A stretch of DNA of 64,000 nt from an uncultured Flammeovirgaceae bacterium. Lineage in GTDB: Bacteria; Bacteroidota; Bacteroidia; Cytophagales; Cyclobacteriaceae. The position numbers were made by a program, and so were the translations under genes. Where the stretch lies: positions 1 through 64,000 of the forward strand of contig CAKZYA010000001.1 of assembly GCA_937883755.1 (NCBI GenBank), in the 5' to 3' direction. The notes under the pieces are model-generated. The model saw only the letters and a program-made list of their open reading frames with translations. It ran no database searches and was not told the origin of the DNA. Positions 27,630-36,864 of the stretch are shown here, piece after piece. How positions within the stretch are numbered: position 1 is the stretch's first letter; each line of letters starts with the position of its first letter.

Positions 27630-27821
27630 CAACCATTGTTGGTAAATTTGCGACCTTTATAAATAATACTTTGCCCAATAAAGTTCCTTCATGCGAAAGA
27701 TCATTGAAGCACGTCTGAGCTTTTGTCAGCGTATTGATGCCATTGACATATCAATACGAGGAACAAGGAACGTAATCTGCTGTGTACCACGTTCAGAAGG
27801 TAATAATTGTTAGATAGCTCT

Positions 27822-28796
27822 ATGAATTCAGTTCGGGCGATTCGCCAGATGAACGCGTTAGGTCAGCAGCGTATTCCGTTTTTGTTTATTGTTGATTTTC
27901 TGGGAAATAACACGCAAGTACTTCCCTTAGATGATATTGACTCGAGTCAATTATTATTTGACGTACAAGGTATTTCTAATGCGCCCACGCGATCTATTCA
28001 GAAATTCCCTGTGAAGCTAGAGAAATTTCCGGTAGATTTTGCTACCTACCAAGCTGCTTTTGAACGCGTACAATACCACATTCGTCGGGGTGATACCTAC
28101 TTGGTAAATCTGAGTTTTGAGACGCCTATCACCTTAAATCTTTCGTTGCAAGAAGTGTTTTACCGCAGTCAAGCTCGTTACAAACTATATTCTCATGATC
28201 AGTGGGTAGTATTTTCTCCCGAAACCTTCTGTCAGATTGACGAAACGGGAGTAATCCGCACTTTCCCAATGAAAGGAACTATCGATGCTTCTTTACCAGA
28301 TGCTGCTACTCGCTTAACTAACGATAATAAGGAGAAAGCTGAACATACCACTGTGGTAGATTTACTGCGAAATGACCTCAGCCAGATTGCTATCGATGTC
28401 ACCGTACCTCGCTTCCAGTACCTAGAAAAGATCATAACCCACCAGCGGGCACTATGGCAAATGAGTTCGGAAATCCGGGGACGACTGCCACCTGATTACA
28501 CTGATAGTATTGGTGATTTGCTGTTTGCGTTACTGCCTGCTGGATCGATCAGCGGTGCGCCTAAACCTAAAACGGTGGCTATCATTCGGGAAGTGGAAAA
28601 CTATAATCGGGGTTTTTACACTGGAGTTATGGGGTTATTTGATGGAAAAAAATTAGACTCTGGAGTGATGATCCGCTTTATTGAAAAGAAAGATGGCAAG
28701 TACGTTTTCAAAAGTGGGGGCGGGATCACCTACTTCAGTGAAGCCGAGCGGGAGTATCGGGAACTCATCGATAAGATTTATGTACCGATTTATTGA
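27822..28796 (+). CDS. pabB: Aminodeoxychorismate synthase component I
   Basis: 324 residues from ATG 27822 (an in-frame TTG lies 15 bases upstream). It is a chorismate-binding enzyme of the anthranilate synthase/PabB family that makes 4-amino-4-deoxychorismate for folate. It is shorter than E. coli PabB because the N-terminal subdomain is reduced. Family motifs are IRRGDTYLVNLSFETPI, FSPETF, TFPMKGTID, VVDLLRNDLSQIA, LLPAGSISGAPKPKTV and GFYTGVMGLFDG. The next gene overlaps by 17 bases and supplies the lyase step. No pabA glutaminase gene is seen here; it may lie elsewhere, shared with tryptophan synthesis. Confidence 0.9.
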   Translation: MNSVRAIRQMNALGQQRIPFLFIVDFLGNNTQVLPLDDIDSSQLLFDVQGISNAPTRSIQKFPVKLEKFPVDFATYQAAFERVQYHIRRGDTYLVNLSFETPITLNLSLQEVFYRSQARYKLYSHDQWVVFSPETFCQIDETGVIRTFPMKGTIDASLPDAATRLTNDNKEKAEHTTVVDLLRNDLSQIAIDVTVPRFQYLEKIITHQRALWQMSSEIRGRLPPDYTDSIGDLLFALLPAGSISGAPKPKTVAIIREVENYNRGFYTGVMGLFDGKKLDSGVMIRFIEKKDGKYVFKSGGGITYFSEAEREYRELIDKIYVPIY

Positions 28797-29379
28797 AACC
28801 CTGTGCGTCCGAAAAGGTAAGATACAACACCTTGTCTACCACCAACAGCGGGTAGATCAAACTCGACGAACAGTGTTGGGGCTAGACGGTCAGCTATCGC
28901 TTAATCAATTATTACAACTACCCGATGAATGGAAAAATATAGAGCGGGTAAAATGTCGGATTGTCTACTCAAGCACTTTAGAAGAGAGTACTTTTACCGA
29001 ATACCTTCCCCGCGCTATTCGTTCGCTGCGCTTAGTCACCCACGATACTATTCAGTACAATTATAAGTTTGAAGATCGTCGCCTGATTAATCACTTATTT
29101 GCTCGGCGGGGTGCTGCGGACGATGTTTTAATTGTAAAAGATGGGATAATTACCGATACCTCGTACAGCAATGTAGCTTTTTTTGACGGTCAACAATGGT
29201 TTACTCCACACCAACCTCTATTACCTGGTACTGCCCGTACCCGTCTGCTTAATGAAGGTATTTTGAAAGAGGCAGAAATAACTCCCGGCGATTTATCGCG
29301 CTTTACTCATTGTAGTCTGATCAACGCTATGCTGCCACTGGGTGAGTGTGCAATGCCTGTTGATAATATTGGATGGTAA
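28780..29379 (+). CDS. pabC: Class IV aminotransferase-fold enzyme, likely aminodeoxychorismate lyase
   Basis: 199 residues from ATG 28780, which lies inside the last codons of pabB; longer upstream readings fall in pabB. The PLP-dependent class IV fold shows in DDVLIVKDGIITDTSYSNVAFFDG and PLLPGTARTRLL. The lysine in YKFEDRRLINHLF is the candidate PLP-binding residue. By position after pabB it should release pyruvate from aminodeoxychorismate to give p-aminobenzoate. It is short for the family (about 250-270 is common), mainly through a compact N-terminal domain, which is usual in this phylum. Convergent to the oxidoreductase at 29423. Confidence 0.8.
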   Translation: MYRFIETLCVRKGKIQHLVYHQQRVDQTRRTVLGLDGQLSLNQLLQLPDEWKNIERVKCRIVYSSTLEESTFTEYLPRAIRSLRLVTHDTIQYNYKFEDRRLINHLFARRGAADDVLIVKDGIITDTSYSNVAFFDGQQWFTPHQPLLPGTARTRLLNEGILKEAEITPGDLSRFTHCSLINAMLPLGECAMPVDNIGW

Positions 29380-29422
29380 GTGATGCAGACGCGCTTCAAC
29401 CAGGGGGTGATTTCTCTTAAAT

Positions 29423-30790
29423 TTATATCTCGCTAGGTAATGGGTGTTTCCAGGAGTCGCGATAGGGTCGTTGCAGCAAATCAGTAGCTTCTGTATCGTT
29501 AACTACTACCATCTTGGCAGGGTCGTAAACCAACGGGCGACCCACTGCCATTGACATATTGGCCAGAATGCAGGAAGCAGTTGAAATATGCCCATTCATA
29601 ATGTCTGCCACAGGCTTACTCTTATTTTCAATGGCATTGAGGAAGTCTAGCATATGCAGACGTGTCGCTGGGGCAGCGTTTAGCTCAATACGGTCTTCGG
29701 TCACGTCTTCAGGGTACTTTTCCTTTTCGTAGAGCACATCAAAATGAATTGGGTCACCTTCTTTGTAAGGAATAAAGTCGGCCTGCATGGTGCTACCTGC
29801 TAGCGTACCGTGTTCACCAAATAGTTTGAACGACCAAGGGTATTCTGGGTCGGCAGGTGATCCCCAGCTTCGGTGCTGCCACACACAGTTCAGTTCGGGA
29901 TACTCAAATACTGCTGATTGGGTATCAGAAATATTAGATTTGCCATCTTTTTGTACGTAAATACCACCTTGAGAAGAGATCTGCTGGGGCCAGCCTAAGT
30001 CTAACATCCAACGCACCGTATCTAGCATATGCACACACATATCGCCCACAATTCCGTTGCCATACTCCATAAAAGTCCGCCACCAGCGGATGTGGGGCAA
30101 CCCATCGTAGGGACGGAGGGGAGCGGGACCAGTCCACATCTCGTAATCAAAAAACTCGGGAACTGGCTCAACGGGTGGGTTGCCGTTCGCTCGCATATGA
30201 AAATAGCAACACATTTCTACATGGGATATTTTACCCAGCAAACCAGCGTCTACCACATGCTTTTTAGCATCAATCAGGTGGGGAGTGCTTTTTCGTTGAG
30301 TACCTACCTGAACCACTTTATTGTATTTTTTTGCCGCAGCTACAATTGCTTCTCCCTCCAGAACATCTACGCTAATGGGTTTTTGCAAATACACGTTTGC
30401 TCCGGATTTTATGGCATCAATAGCTTGCAGAGCGTGCCAATGGTCAGGGGTGCCGATCAGTACGATATCTAAATCTTTCTCAGCCAGCATCTCCCGATAG
30501 TTGGTGTAGGTTCGAGGAGTTTTTCCAGATTTTTGTCGCTGACTAATCAGGTTAGCTGCTTCTTTTAACAATTGTTGATCTACATCGCAAATAGAAACTA
30601 CTTCTACCGGAGCCACCTGAATCAGACGAAATACGTCATTTTTACCGTACCAGCCAGTACCGATCAAACCTACTCGCCAGGGTTTGTCTCTAAACAGTGT
30701 ATCTAGCCCCTGATGACCAAAAGTAGAAAGTGCCAGAGAGGCAGAGGCTGTTTGGAGAAAGCGACGGCGATTGATATTGAAGTTATTCAC
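29423..30790 (-). CDS. Gfo/Idh/MocA-family oxidoreductase, Tat-exported
   Basis: 455 residues. The N-terminus NINRRRFLQTASASLALSTFG carries a twin-arginine (RRRF) export signal, so it probably acts in the periplasm. The Rossmann domain has VGLIGTGWYGKNDVFRL and later VLIGTPDHWHALQAIDAIKSGANVYLQKPIS, in which the EKP of the family is QKP. The C-terminal domain follows (VGDMCVHMLDTVRWML). Such enzymes act on sugars or sugar-like compounds with bound NAD(P); the substrate is not evident. A single gene with a 289-base upstream gap. Confidence 0.9.
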   Translation of the reverse strand: MNNFNINRRRFLQTASASLALSTFGHQGLDTLFRDKPWRVGLIGTGWYGKNDVFRLIQVAPVEVVSICDVDQQLLKEAANLISQRQKSGKTPRTYTNYREMLAEKDLDIVLIGTPDHWHALQAIDAIKSGANVYLQKPISVDVLEGEAIVAAAKKYNKVVQVGTQRKSTPHLIDAKKHVVDAGLLGKISHVEMCCYFHMRANGNPPVEPVPEFFDYEMWTGPAPLRPYDGLPHIRWWRTFMEYGNGIVGDMCVHMLDTVRWMLDLGWPQQISSQGGIYVQKDGKSNISDTQSAVFEYPELNCVWQHRSWGSPADPEYPWSFKLFGEHGTLAGSTMQADFIPYKEGDPIHFDVLYEKEKYPEDVTEDRIELNAAPATRLHMLDFLNAIENKSKPVADIMNGHISTASCILANMSMAVGRPLVYDPAKMVVVNDTEATDLLQRPYRDSWKHPLPSEI

Positions 30791-31079
30791 AATAGGAGAG
30801 AATTAGTTGTTGTATTTGAATAAATATAAAAGAAGTTGATTATAATTTCCCAGCCTACTCGCCAACTTCTACGCGATCTTTCATCAAAAAATGGGCATTT
30901 CGCTGCTAATTTGCCGGAATAGAGCAGTCATTTGTTTAATGAACGATACTGATGCATAAATGCCCTAGATCAGTTTATTGTGAAAGTATACGACACTCAT
31001 TACCATTTTGCACTTGCTTCGTCAATTATCGAGTGCTGCTTAGTATATTACGAATTGAATCAAAAAGTACTACACATTT

Positions 31080-33536
31080 ATGCGCATTTTTATTCGTTCT
31101 CTCACGGTATTTTTACTAATCGCAGGATTTCTCCTCCCGACTGAATCATTTGCTCAGCGTAAGAAGAAAAAGAAAGATAAGGAAGAACAAACTGACCAAA
31201 AAGCCAAAGACTCTCCCATTAAAGCCTACTCAGAAATAATTACTGATGAAGCTGAAACCGATACTGGTTTGTTTTCAGTGCATAAAGTACGCGGTAAATA
31301 TTACTTCGAACTCCCCGATTCTTTATTAAACCAAGAGATGTTAGTCGTCAGCCGAATTTCCGGGCACGTGAAGGGTTTGAACTTCGGGGGAGCCGGTATG
31401 AAAAGCCGACCTCAGCAGGTGCTACGCTGGCAAAAACTGGATGATAAAATCTTACTTCGCTCGGTATCCTTCAACAGCGTAGCTAGTTTTGAAGATCCTA
31501 TCTACCAGTCGGTTCGAAATAATAATTTTGAGCCAGTCATCATGGCTTTTGACATCAAAGCGTATAATGGTGATACTACCGCTTATGTCATCGAGATAGC
31601 ATCTCTGTTTACTAAAGATATTGCGATGATTGGGGCATTGGACGAACGAGAACGCAAAGATTTTGAAGTCAAAGGCTTAGATGAGCAACGCAGTTTAATT
31701 ACGAGTATCCGTAGCTTTCCGCAAAATGTAGAAGTGCGGCATGTTTTGACCTACAACGGAAATAAGCTACCCGATAATGCGCTTACCAATACCCTTTCAG
31801 TAGAAATGAACCAGTCGTTTGTGCTGCTGCCCGCTGACCCAATGAAGCCTCGCCTCTATGACGCCCGAGTTGGTTACTTTTCTATCGCACAGACCAATTA
31901 CAGCCTGGATGAACAGCGAGCCGCTCAGCGACGCTATATCACCCGATGGCGGCTCGAGCCTAAAGATACTGCTGCTTTCCGGCGGGGTGAACTGGTGGAT
32001 CCTATCAAACCAATTGTGTACTACGTTGACCCAGCTACTCCCCGCAAGTGGCGTGATTACATTAAGCAAGGTGTAGAGGATTGGCAACCTGCCTTTGAAG
32101 CGGTTGGGTTCAAAAATGCCATTCTTGCTAAAGAACCACCCACGCCCGAAGAAGACCCGGAGTGGAGTCCGGAAGATATACGCTACTCAGTGATCCGCTA
32201 CATCACTACCGATATTCAGAATGCTCAGGGACCGCACGTACACGATCCACGTACGGGAGAAATTCTGGAGAGTGATATTCTCTGGTATCATAACGTAATG
32301 AATCTGTTACGTAATTGGTACCTGGTGCAAACGGCAGCAGTAAATCCCGAAGCTCAGCGTGTGAAATTTAAAGATGAAGTGATGGGCGAACTGATCCGCT
32401 TCGTGGCAGCGCACGAAGTAGGGCATACCTTAGGACTACCACATAATATGGGTTCTAGTGTTGCTTATCCGGTAGACTCGCTACGTTCTCCTGCATTCAC
32501 GAAGAAAATGGGTACGGCACCTTCCATTATGGACTACGCTCGCTTCAACTATATTGCCCAGCCGGAAGATGGCGATGTTGACCTACACCCAAAAATTGGG
32601 CCTTATGATTTTTGGTCGATCGAGTACGGCTACAAGCCTCTGCTAGATACCGAAACTCCGGGAGAAGAACATAAAATTTTGCATGGGTGGGTAAAGGAGA
32701 AAGCCGGTGATCCGCTGTATCGTTACGGGCAGCAACGGTTTAACCCGCAAGACCCCACGGCCCAAACTGAAGATTTGGGCGATGATGCGGTAAAAGCCAG
32801 CGAATACGGTATCGCTAACCTCAAGCGTATCCTACCTAAAATCATGGAGTGGTCAGCCCAGGAAGGTGAAGATTACGATGACCTAGAAGAACTTTATGGG
32901 CAAATACTCGCTCAACTCGGGCGTTACACCCGGCACGTTGGAACCTACGTAGGAGGAGTATACGAGTACCGAAAAACTTCGGATGAAGATGGTATCGTAT
33001 TTAGTCCGGTAGCCAAAGAGAAACAATCGGCTGCGATTAATTTTCTCAACGAGCAGGTTTTTCAAACTCCCCAATGGCTTATTGCTCCCGATATTACGCA
33101 ACGATTTGAAGGAATCGGCACACTGGATCGCATCCGATCTTTTCAGGTAAATACCCTCGATCGGTTATTTCAGGCTGACCGCCTTAACCGTTTGATTGAA
33201 GCCCAAGCTGTTTCTAGTCAGGAAGTATATTCTATTCTTGACCTATTTAATGATACTCGTCGAGGGATATGGACTGAGCTTTCTAACGGACAAGTTATTG
33301 ATCCGTACCGACGTAATTTACAGCGGGCGTACCTAGATAAAATGAAATCGCTGATGGAACTGGAAGACGACCGCTTCGATCAGACCGATATAAAGGCGAT
33401 TACCCGCGCTACGCTAGTCAATCTTCAACAGAATGTAGACCGAGGACTGTCTCGCCAGCGTGATACCTTTTCTCGTTACCACTTGCAGGATATACAGAAA
33501 CGTATTGAGCGTATTCTGAACCCGGAAAATTCATAA
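31080..33536 (+). CDS. Secreted zinc metalloprotease (DUF5117/DUF5118 type)
   Basis: 818 residues with a signal peptide (MRIFIRSLTVFLLIAGFLLP) followed by a basic linker rich in Lys. The zinc site is HEVGHTLGLPH (HExxHxxGxxH, around residues 445-455), with a conserved methionine-containing turn at PSIMDYARFNY. The preceding domains match the DUF5117 and DUF5118 regions (FSVHKVRGKYYFELPDSLLNQEMLVVSR). This metzincin-like family is common in Bacteroidota with unknown substrates. It is a single gene followed by repeat-rich intergenic DNA. Confidence 0.9.
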   Translation: MRIFIRSLTVFLLIAGFLLPTESFAQRKKKKKDKEEQTDQKAKDSPIKAYSEIITDEAETDTGLFSVHKVRGKYYFELPDSLLNQEMLVVSRISGHVKGLNFGGAGMKSRPQQVLRWQKLDDKILLRSVSFNSVASFEDPIYQSVRNNNFEPVIMAFDIKAYNGDTTAYVIEIASLFTKDIAMIGALDERERKDFEVKGLDEQRSLITSIRSFPQNVEVRHVLTYNGNKLPDNALTNTLSVEMNQSFVLLPADPMKPRLYDARVGYFSIAQTNYSLDEQRAAQRRYITRWRLEPKDTAAFRRGELVDPIKPIVYYVDPATPRKWRDYIKQGVEDWQPAFEAVGFKNAILAKEPPTPEEDPEWSPEDIRYSVIRYITTDIQNAQGPHVHDPRTGEILESDILWYHNVMNLLRNWYLVQTAAVNPEAQRVKFKDEVMGELIRFVAAHEVGHTLGLPHNMGSSVAYPVDSLRSPAFTKKMGTAPSIMDYARFNYIAQPEDGDVDLHPKIGPYDFWSIEYGYKPLLDTETPGEEHKILHGWVKEKAGDPLYRYGQQRFNPQDPTAQTEDLGDDAVKASEYGIANLKRILPKIMEWSAQEGEDYDDLEELYGQILAQLGRYTRHVGTYVGGVYEYRKTSDEDGIVFSPVAKEKQSAAINFLNEQVFQTPQWLIAPDITQRFEGIGTLDRIRSFQVNTLDRLFQADRLNRLIEAQAVSSQEVYSILDLFNDTRRGIWTELSNGQVIDPYRRNLQRAYLDKMKSLMELEDDRFDQTDIKAITRATLVNLQQNVDRGLSRQRDTFSRYHLQDIQKRIERILNPENS

Positions 33537-33540
33537 ACAA

Positions 33541-33690
33541 AATATGAAATATGAGATACGAAAATAGAGAACGGAGAACGGCTGATTCACTATCATTTTT
33601 CGTGCTCTCTCCTCCGTTTTCCGATGACAATTAATAATCTAACAATTGAACCATCGATCCTTCTAATCATTAAACAATCAATAACCAACA
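33541..33690. repeat. Repeat-like intergenic tract
   Basis: Contains GAGAACGGAGAACGG, CTCCGTTTTCCGATGACAAT and CAATTGAACCATCG units. A related tract with TTTTCCGATAGCAATCAGC and TATTGAACAATTG lies at 7878-7952. These look like decayed members of one dispersed family. No gene is seen. Confidence 0.35.
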
Positions 33691-33754
33691 AACAACGGAA
33701 CGCTTCTCACTAACCCAGGTACTGCGGGTAGCCCAGGTTCTCAGTCTTGATGTA

Positions 33755-34543
33755 GTGCTGGGAGGTTGTGTCTCCGCTTGGTTTGTGGCTAGCCTATGTC
33801 GGGTGACGGTAGAGCCAACTACAATTGTGGCGCTAGGAGCCTGCATTTGGCTTATCTACACTGCCGATCATCTGTGGGATGCGTATCGGCTAAATCAGCC
33901 AGCTCATACCGTGCGACACCGTTTTCATCAGAATCACTTTCGTAGTATGCTAGTGATATTCTGCCTAACAGCACTTTTAGGATTAGCTATCTTATTTTAC
34001 TTGCCACGGTCGGTAATTCAGAGTGGTTTGTTCCTTTTGGGTGGAGTAGTTATTTACTTTCTGATTTTTCAGTTGGCTAATCTTCATCAATTTATTCCCA
34101 AAGAACTCTCTGCTGCCTTATTATATTCATTGGGTATCTTTCTTCCGGTATTTGCCCAGGTTGAATATTGGCAGCTTCATCACACGCTATTTTTTGGGCA
34201 ATATTTTTTTCTTGCCTTAGCTAATCTGGCTATCTTTTCCTATTACGAATACGATAGCGATCGTTTAGATAAAACATCTTCTTTAGCTACGCAATACAGT
34301 GCCTCAGTAGCTCAAAGCGTAGCTAAGCTCTCCCTGCTGTCAGCAATGATTTTATTAGGGGTAGCCTTGCTGTTTTTTTCTCCTCAATCATCCGATTATT
34401 TCGCTCAACTTATTTTTATGCTGATGATAAGTGTTTTGGCAATGGTGTTATTCTTTTCTGATCTCTTCAGACACAAAGAATCCTATCGTTGGGTTGCTGA
34501 TGGAGTTTTTCTCCTTCCAATTATATACTTACTTTTTGCTTGA
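33755..34543 (+). CDS. UbiA-like integral membrane protein, start uncertain
   Basis: About 262 residues from a GTG at 33755. Seven or eight membrane helices. WLIYTADHLWDAYRL contains a D-x-x-x-D motif and FSYYEYDSDRLDKTSS a second acidic motif at the expected distance, as in UbiA prenyltransferases; I treat this as a fold-level guess. The frame stays open upstream to 33674 and reads LRVAQVLSLDVVLGG in a plausible way, but has no ATG, GTG or TTG there, so the true start may be a rare codon or may have been lost to the adjacent repeat tract. It overlaps the methyltransferase start by one base. Confidence 0.55.
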   Translation: MLGGCVSAWFVASLCRVTVEPTTIVALGACIWLIYTADHLWDAYRLNQPAHTVRHRFHQNHFRSMLVIFCLTALLGLAILFYLPRSVIQSGLFLLGGVVIYFLIFQLANLHQFIPKELSAALLYSLGIFLPVFAQVEYWQLHHTLFFGQYFFLALANLAIFSYYEYDSDRLDKTSSLATQYSASVAQSVAKLSLLSAMILLGVALLFFSPQSSDYFAQLIFMLMISVLAMVLFFSDLFRHKESYRWVADGVFLLPIIYLLFA

Positions 34544-35244
34544 TGGCTGCATTACATTTTTCGTTCGATCGTATTGCCCCAGTTTACGATTTTTTAGGTT
34601 ACCTGGCATTCGGCGATAGGCTACAACAAGCCCAGAAGCACTTTTTATCAGCAATTCCGCCAAATAGCCATGTACTGGTTATCGGTGGAGGCAGTGGGAA
34701 AATTGTACTTGATTTATTAGATCAGGCTGCGTTTCGTCAACTAACCTATGTAGAAGCTTCAGCAGTTATGCTTCGTCAGGCTAAGAAAAAAATAGCTGAT
34801 TATCGTCAGACAAACTCAAAAGATTCACTTGCTAATATCATTTTTATTAACGGCACCGAACGGGATATTGCATCTTCAGAAAGATATCAGGTAGTGATTA
34901 CCAATTTCGTGCTGGATATGTACGAAGGAGATGCGTTAGACCGGATGATGCAGCGAATCGATACGTTACTTTTGCTGGATACCTACTGGTTATTTACTGA
35001 TTTTCGCTACAGTTTGCAATCTGCCAAGAGGTGGTGGCAGAGGCCTTTGACTGGGCTGATGTATCTGTTTTTTAAGATAACAGCCAATATCCGAGTACAA
35101 TCCTTACCTAATTATGACGCCCATTTTGAGCGGTTGGGATGGACAGCAGAGCAGCAACATAGTTTTTTTGGTGATTTTATTACAAGCCGGATTTATCGAC
35201 GGACTACTGAGCTAACTCAGGATGATTCTTCTTCAGATAGTTGA
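34543..35244 (+). CDS. Class I SAM-dependent methyltransferase
   Basis: 233 residues from ATG 34543, which shares a base with the previous stop (TGATG). Motif I is HVLVIGGGSGKIVLDLL and post-I is YVEASAVMLRQAKKK; VVITNFVLDMYEGDAL fits motif II. The opening HFSFDRIAPVYDFLGYLAFG resembles UbiE/COQ5-like C-methyltransferases, and coupling with a UbiA-like gene suggests lipid or quinone modification, which is inference. Its 3' end overlaps the convergent phosphatase gene by 41 bases. Confidence 0.8.
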   Translation: MAALHFSFDRIAPVYDFLGYLAFGDRLQQAQKHFLSAIPPNSHVLVIGGGSGKIVLDLLDQAAFRQLTYVEASAVMLRQAKKKIADYRQTNSKDSLANIIFINGTERDIASSERYQVVITNFVLDMYEGDALDRMMQRIDTLLLLDTYWLFTDFRYSLQSAKRWWQRPLTGLMYLFFKITANIRVQSLPNYDAHFERLGWTAEQQHSFFGDFITSRIYRRTTELTQDDSSSDS

Positions 35245-35689
35245 TAAAATTCTGGCAAGAGCGATGTAAAATCTGATACACCTCTTCAAACCCATCCTCG
35301 CTACTCCAGTATGGGTCGGGTACGCTCTGGCTGTCGGCCTGCTCGTCAAACTCTCGCATCAGGAGAATCTTTTTATTATCCGCAGATTTTGGCAATTGTC
35401 GCTGAATATTACTCAGGTTGCTTTCATCCATAGCTATGATGTAGTTAAACTTATTAAAGTCACCCGTAGTGAATTGTCGCCCCTGATGATCCAGCTTCAG
35501 CTGATATTTATGCACTACCCCCAAGGTACGAGAGTCGGGTGGTTCACCAATATGGTAGTCAGAAGTGCCGGCTGAATCAGACTCAATAAACCCCGCTAGA
35601 CCATATTTTTGGATTAACCCATTAAAAATTGCCTCAGCCATAGGTGATCGGCAAATGTTGCCTAGGCAAACAAAAAGTATTTTAATCAT
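35204..35689 (-). CDS. Low-molecular-weight protein-tyrosine-phosphatase
   Basis: 161 residues. The P-loop FVCLGNICRSPMAEAIF holds the nucleophile Cys8 and Arg14 (C-L-G-N-I-C-R-S). The general acid lies in SVPDPYWSSEDGFEEVYQ (the DPY/W loop). This is a full-length, conventional enzyme that removes phosphate from tyrosine residues; in bacteria it often controls polysaccharide kinases. It overlaps the methyltransferase gene tail to tail. It is distinct from the ArsC-like protein at 18037. Confidence 0.93.
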   Translation of the reverse strand: MIKILFVCLGNICRSPMAEAIFNGLIQKYGLAGFIESDSAGTSDYHIGEPPDSRTLGVVHKYQLKLDHQGRQFTTGDFNKFNYIIAMDESNLSNIQRQLPKSADNKKILLMREFDEQADSQSVPDPYWSSEDGFEEVYQILHRSCQNFINYLKKNHPELAQ

Positions 35690-35863
35690 ATTCGTTGGGG
35701 CGATATATTATTTTTTCTTACTAAAAATAGCTCAAACTTGCTCAGAAAAGCACTTTTTCAAAAAAGTTAACTTTTTTTCTATTTAGGGGGTTACCTTTTC
35801 TCACTTTGGAGTATATATAGATACATAACACAAATTGTTTATTCATACACCTGTTTTAGCCAA

Positions 35864-35893
35864 GAAAACCTTCTTACAATAAGAGGGTTTTTC
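35864..35893 (+). terminator. Intrinsic terminator without an obvious gene
   Basis: Stem AAAACCTTCTTA and TAAGAGGGTTTT (one G-T wobble) around a 3-base loop, then TCTTTTTT, oriented for plus-strand transcription. The nearest plus-strand gene ends 620 bases earlier at 35244 and the phosphatase promoter lies between, so the transcript it ends is unknown. Confidence 0.55.
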
Positions 35894-35976
35894 TTTTTTA
35901 TACCCATCACGTGTTATGAATACGTAAAACCTCTGGTAGGCGTTCAACCGAATCATTCTTTTTCCGGCACAACCCA

Positions 35977-36442
35977 CTAATTCACGGTGTTATGTGGCTC
36001 TTCTATTACAACTTTATGAAATGCTGATTGAGGTTCAGTGAGATCAATAGTGAATTGCTCGTCGGATAAGGAAGTTTCTCCTATCAACTTGTATGCGTCC
36101 GACTTTCCGTGGTCTTTAAATTGGTTGGTTGAACTAAGCCATATTTTCACTTTACCTTCCTTTTCTATTGCTTTCCACGAAACAACTAGTTGATCTTTTC
36201 CCCGCTGAACGTGAGGCTGAATGAGCGAAACCGGGTTAGTAAGAGAAACACCATCCACTTCCCGATCCTGCTCTGGTGAAATTTCAACATTCAGAAAATC
36301 CGCCAGAGTAGGTATAATCTACGATAGTAGGTTAATGCTGGTGAAAGTAGTCGTTCAGGTTTTTGGCATTGGTCGTAATCCAGGTGGTGCGCTCCCGCTG
36401 CTTTGCTTTGTATTTTGGTATGTACGTATGTATTCGTGGAAG
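35977..36442 (-). pseudogene. Alkaline-phosphatase-superfamily enzyme remnant (C-terminal part)
   Basis: Reading the minus strand gives a broken but recognisable C-terminus: YIPKYKAKQRERTTWITT and NAKNLNDYFHQH, then a TAA (36332-36334, where Leu would fit), PTIVD, a frameshift of about two bases near 36315, then IIPTLADFLNVEISPEQDRE, VDGVSLTNPVSLIQPHV and a final domain with VKIWLSSTNQFKDHG. The IIPTLADF...DGVSL pattern is the end of type I phosphodiesterase/alkaline-phosphatase-like enzymes of Cytophagales. The longest intact frame is 35977-36258. The N-terminal two thirds of the gene are gone. Confidence 0.65.
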
Positions 36443-36452
36443 ATTTAAAGAG

Positions 36453-36626
36453 ATGACTCTATTGTTGAGGCAGTGGTTAGTCGATATCATTCAGAACCGC
36501 CTAGACGAGTAAGTGCTGGCAGTAGATAATGTCGAGCAAGTGGCCGACCTGGTATTCGTTATCTCCGATAGTGCCTACTACTTTCTTAGTATGATTGATA
36601 ATCTGGCTGATTACGAAAAAGGTTAG
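36453..36626 (+). pseudogene. Remnant of a small regulator-like gene
   Basis: One plus-strand frame reads MTLLLRQWLVDIIQNRLDE, TAA, then VLAVDNVEQVADLVFVIS and DSAYYFLSMIDNLADYEKG, TAG. The second part has the look of the ligand-binding domain of TetR-type regulators (VEQVADLVFVISDSAYYFLS), but I cannot be sure. The in-frame stop and lack of a DNA-binding part mark it as debris beside the phosphatase remnant. Confidence 0.35.
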
Positions 36627-36712
36627 CAGTTTATCATCAGCAGGCTCTACGTTTGTGTAATTTGTCGAGCTAGAATGTGAATTTTTGACTTTACAACTTC
36701 TTCGGGAGGTAA

Positions 36713-36746
36713 TAAAAAAGCCAACCCGAAGTGGATTGGCCTTTTC
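36713..36746. terminator. Terminator hairpin, copy A
   Basis: AAAAAGCCAACCCGAAG then TGGATTGGCCTTTTCTTT: stem GCCAA/TTGGC with an inner CCG/TGG, flanked by A and T runs so it can work both ways. The same sequence, one base different in the loop side, recurs at 43077-43112. Confidence 0.65.
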
Positions 36747-36864
36747 TTTATTCGCTCGCGTTGCACCATCTCTTTCTCAGTGAATATTTTGTCAACTGTT
36801 GTGTGCACGTAGGGCGATTGTTGAGAAAGTATTATTGCTTATACACCTTTCTCGGTGGTTTCTA

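Noticed and set aside
27690-27812. A 40-codon plus-strand frame ahead of pabB (MRKIIEARLSFCQRIDA...)
   Set aside because: Short, no recognisable domain, overlaps the promoter/leader region; I could not support it as a gene.
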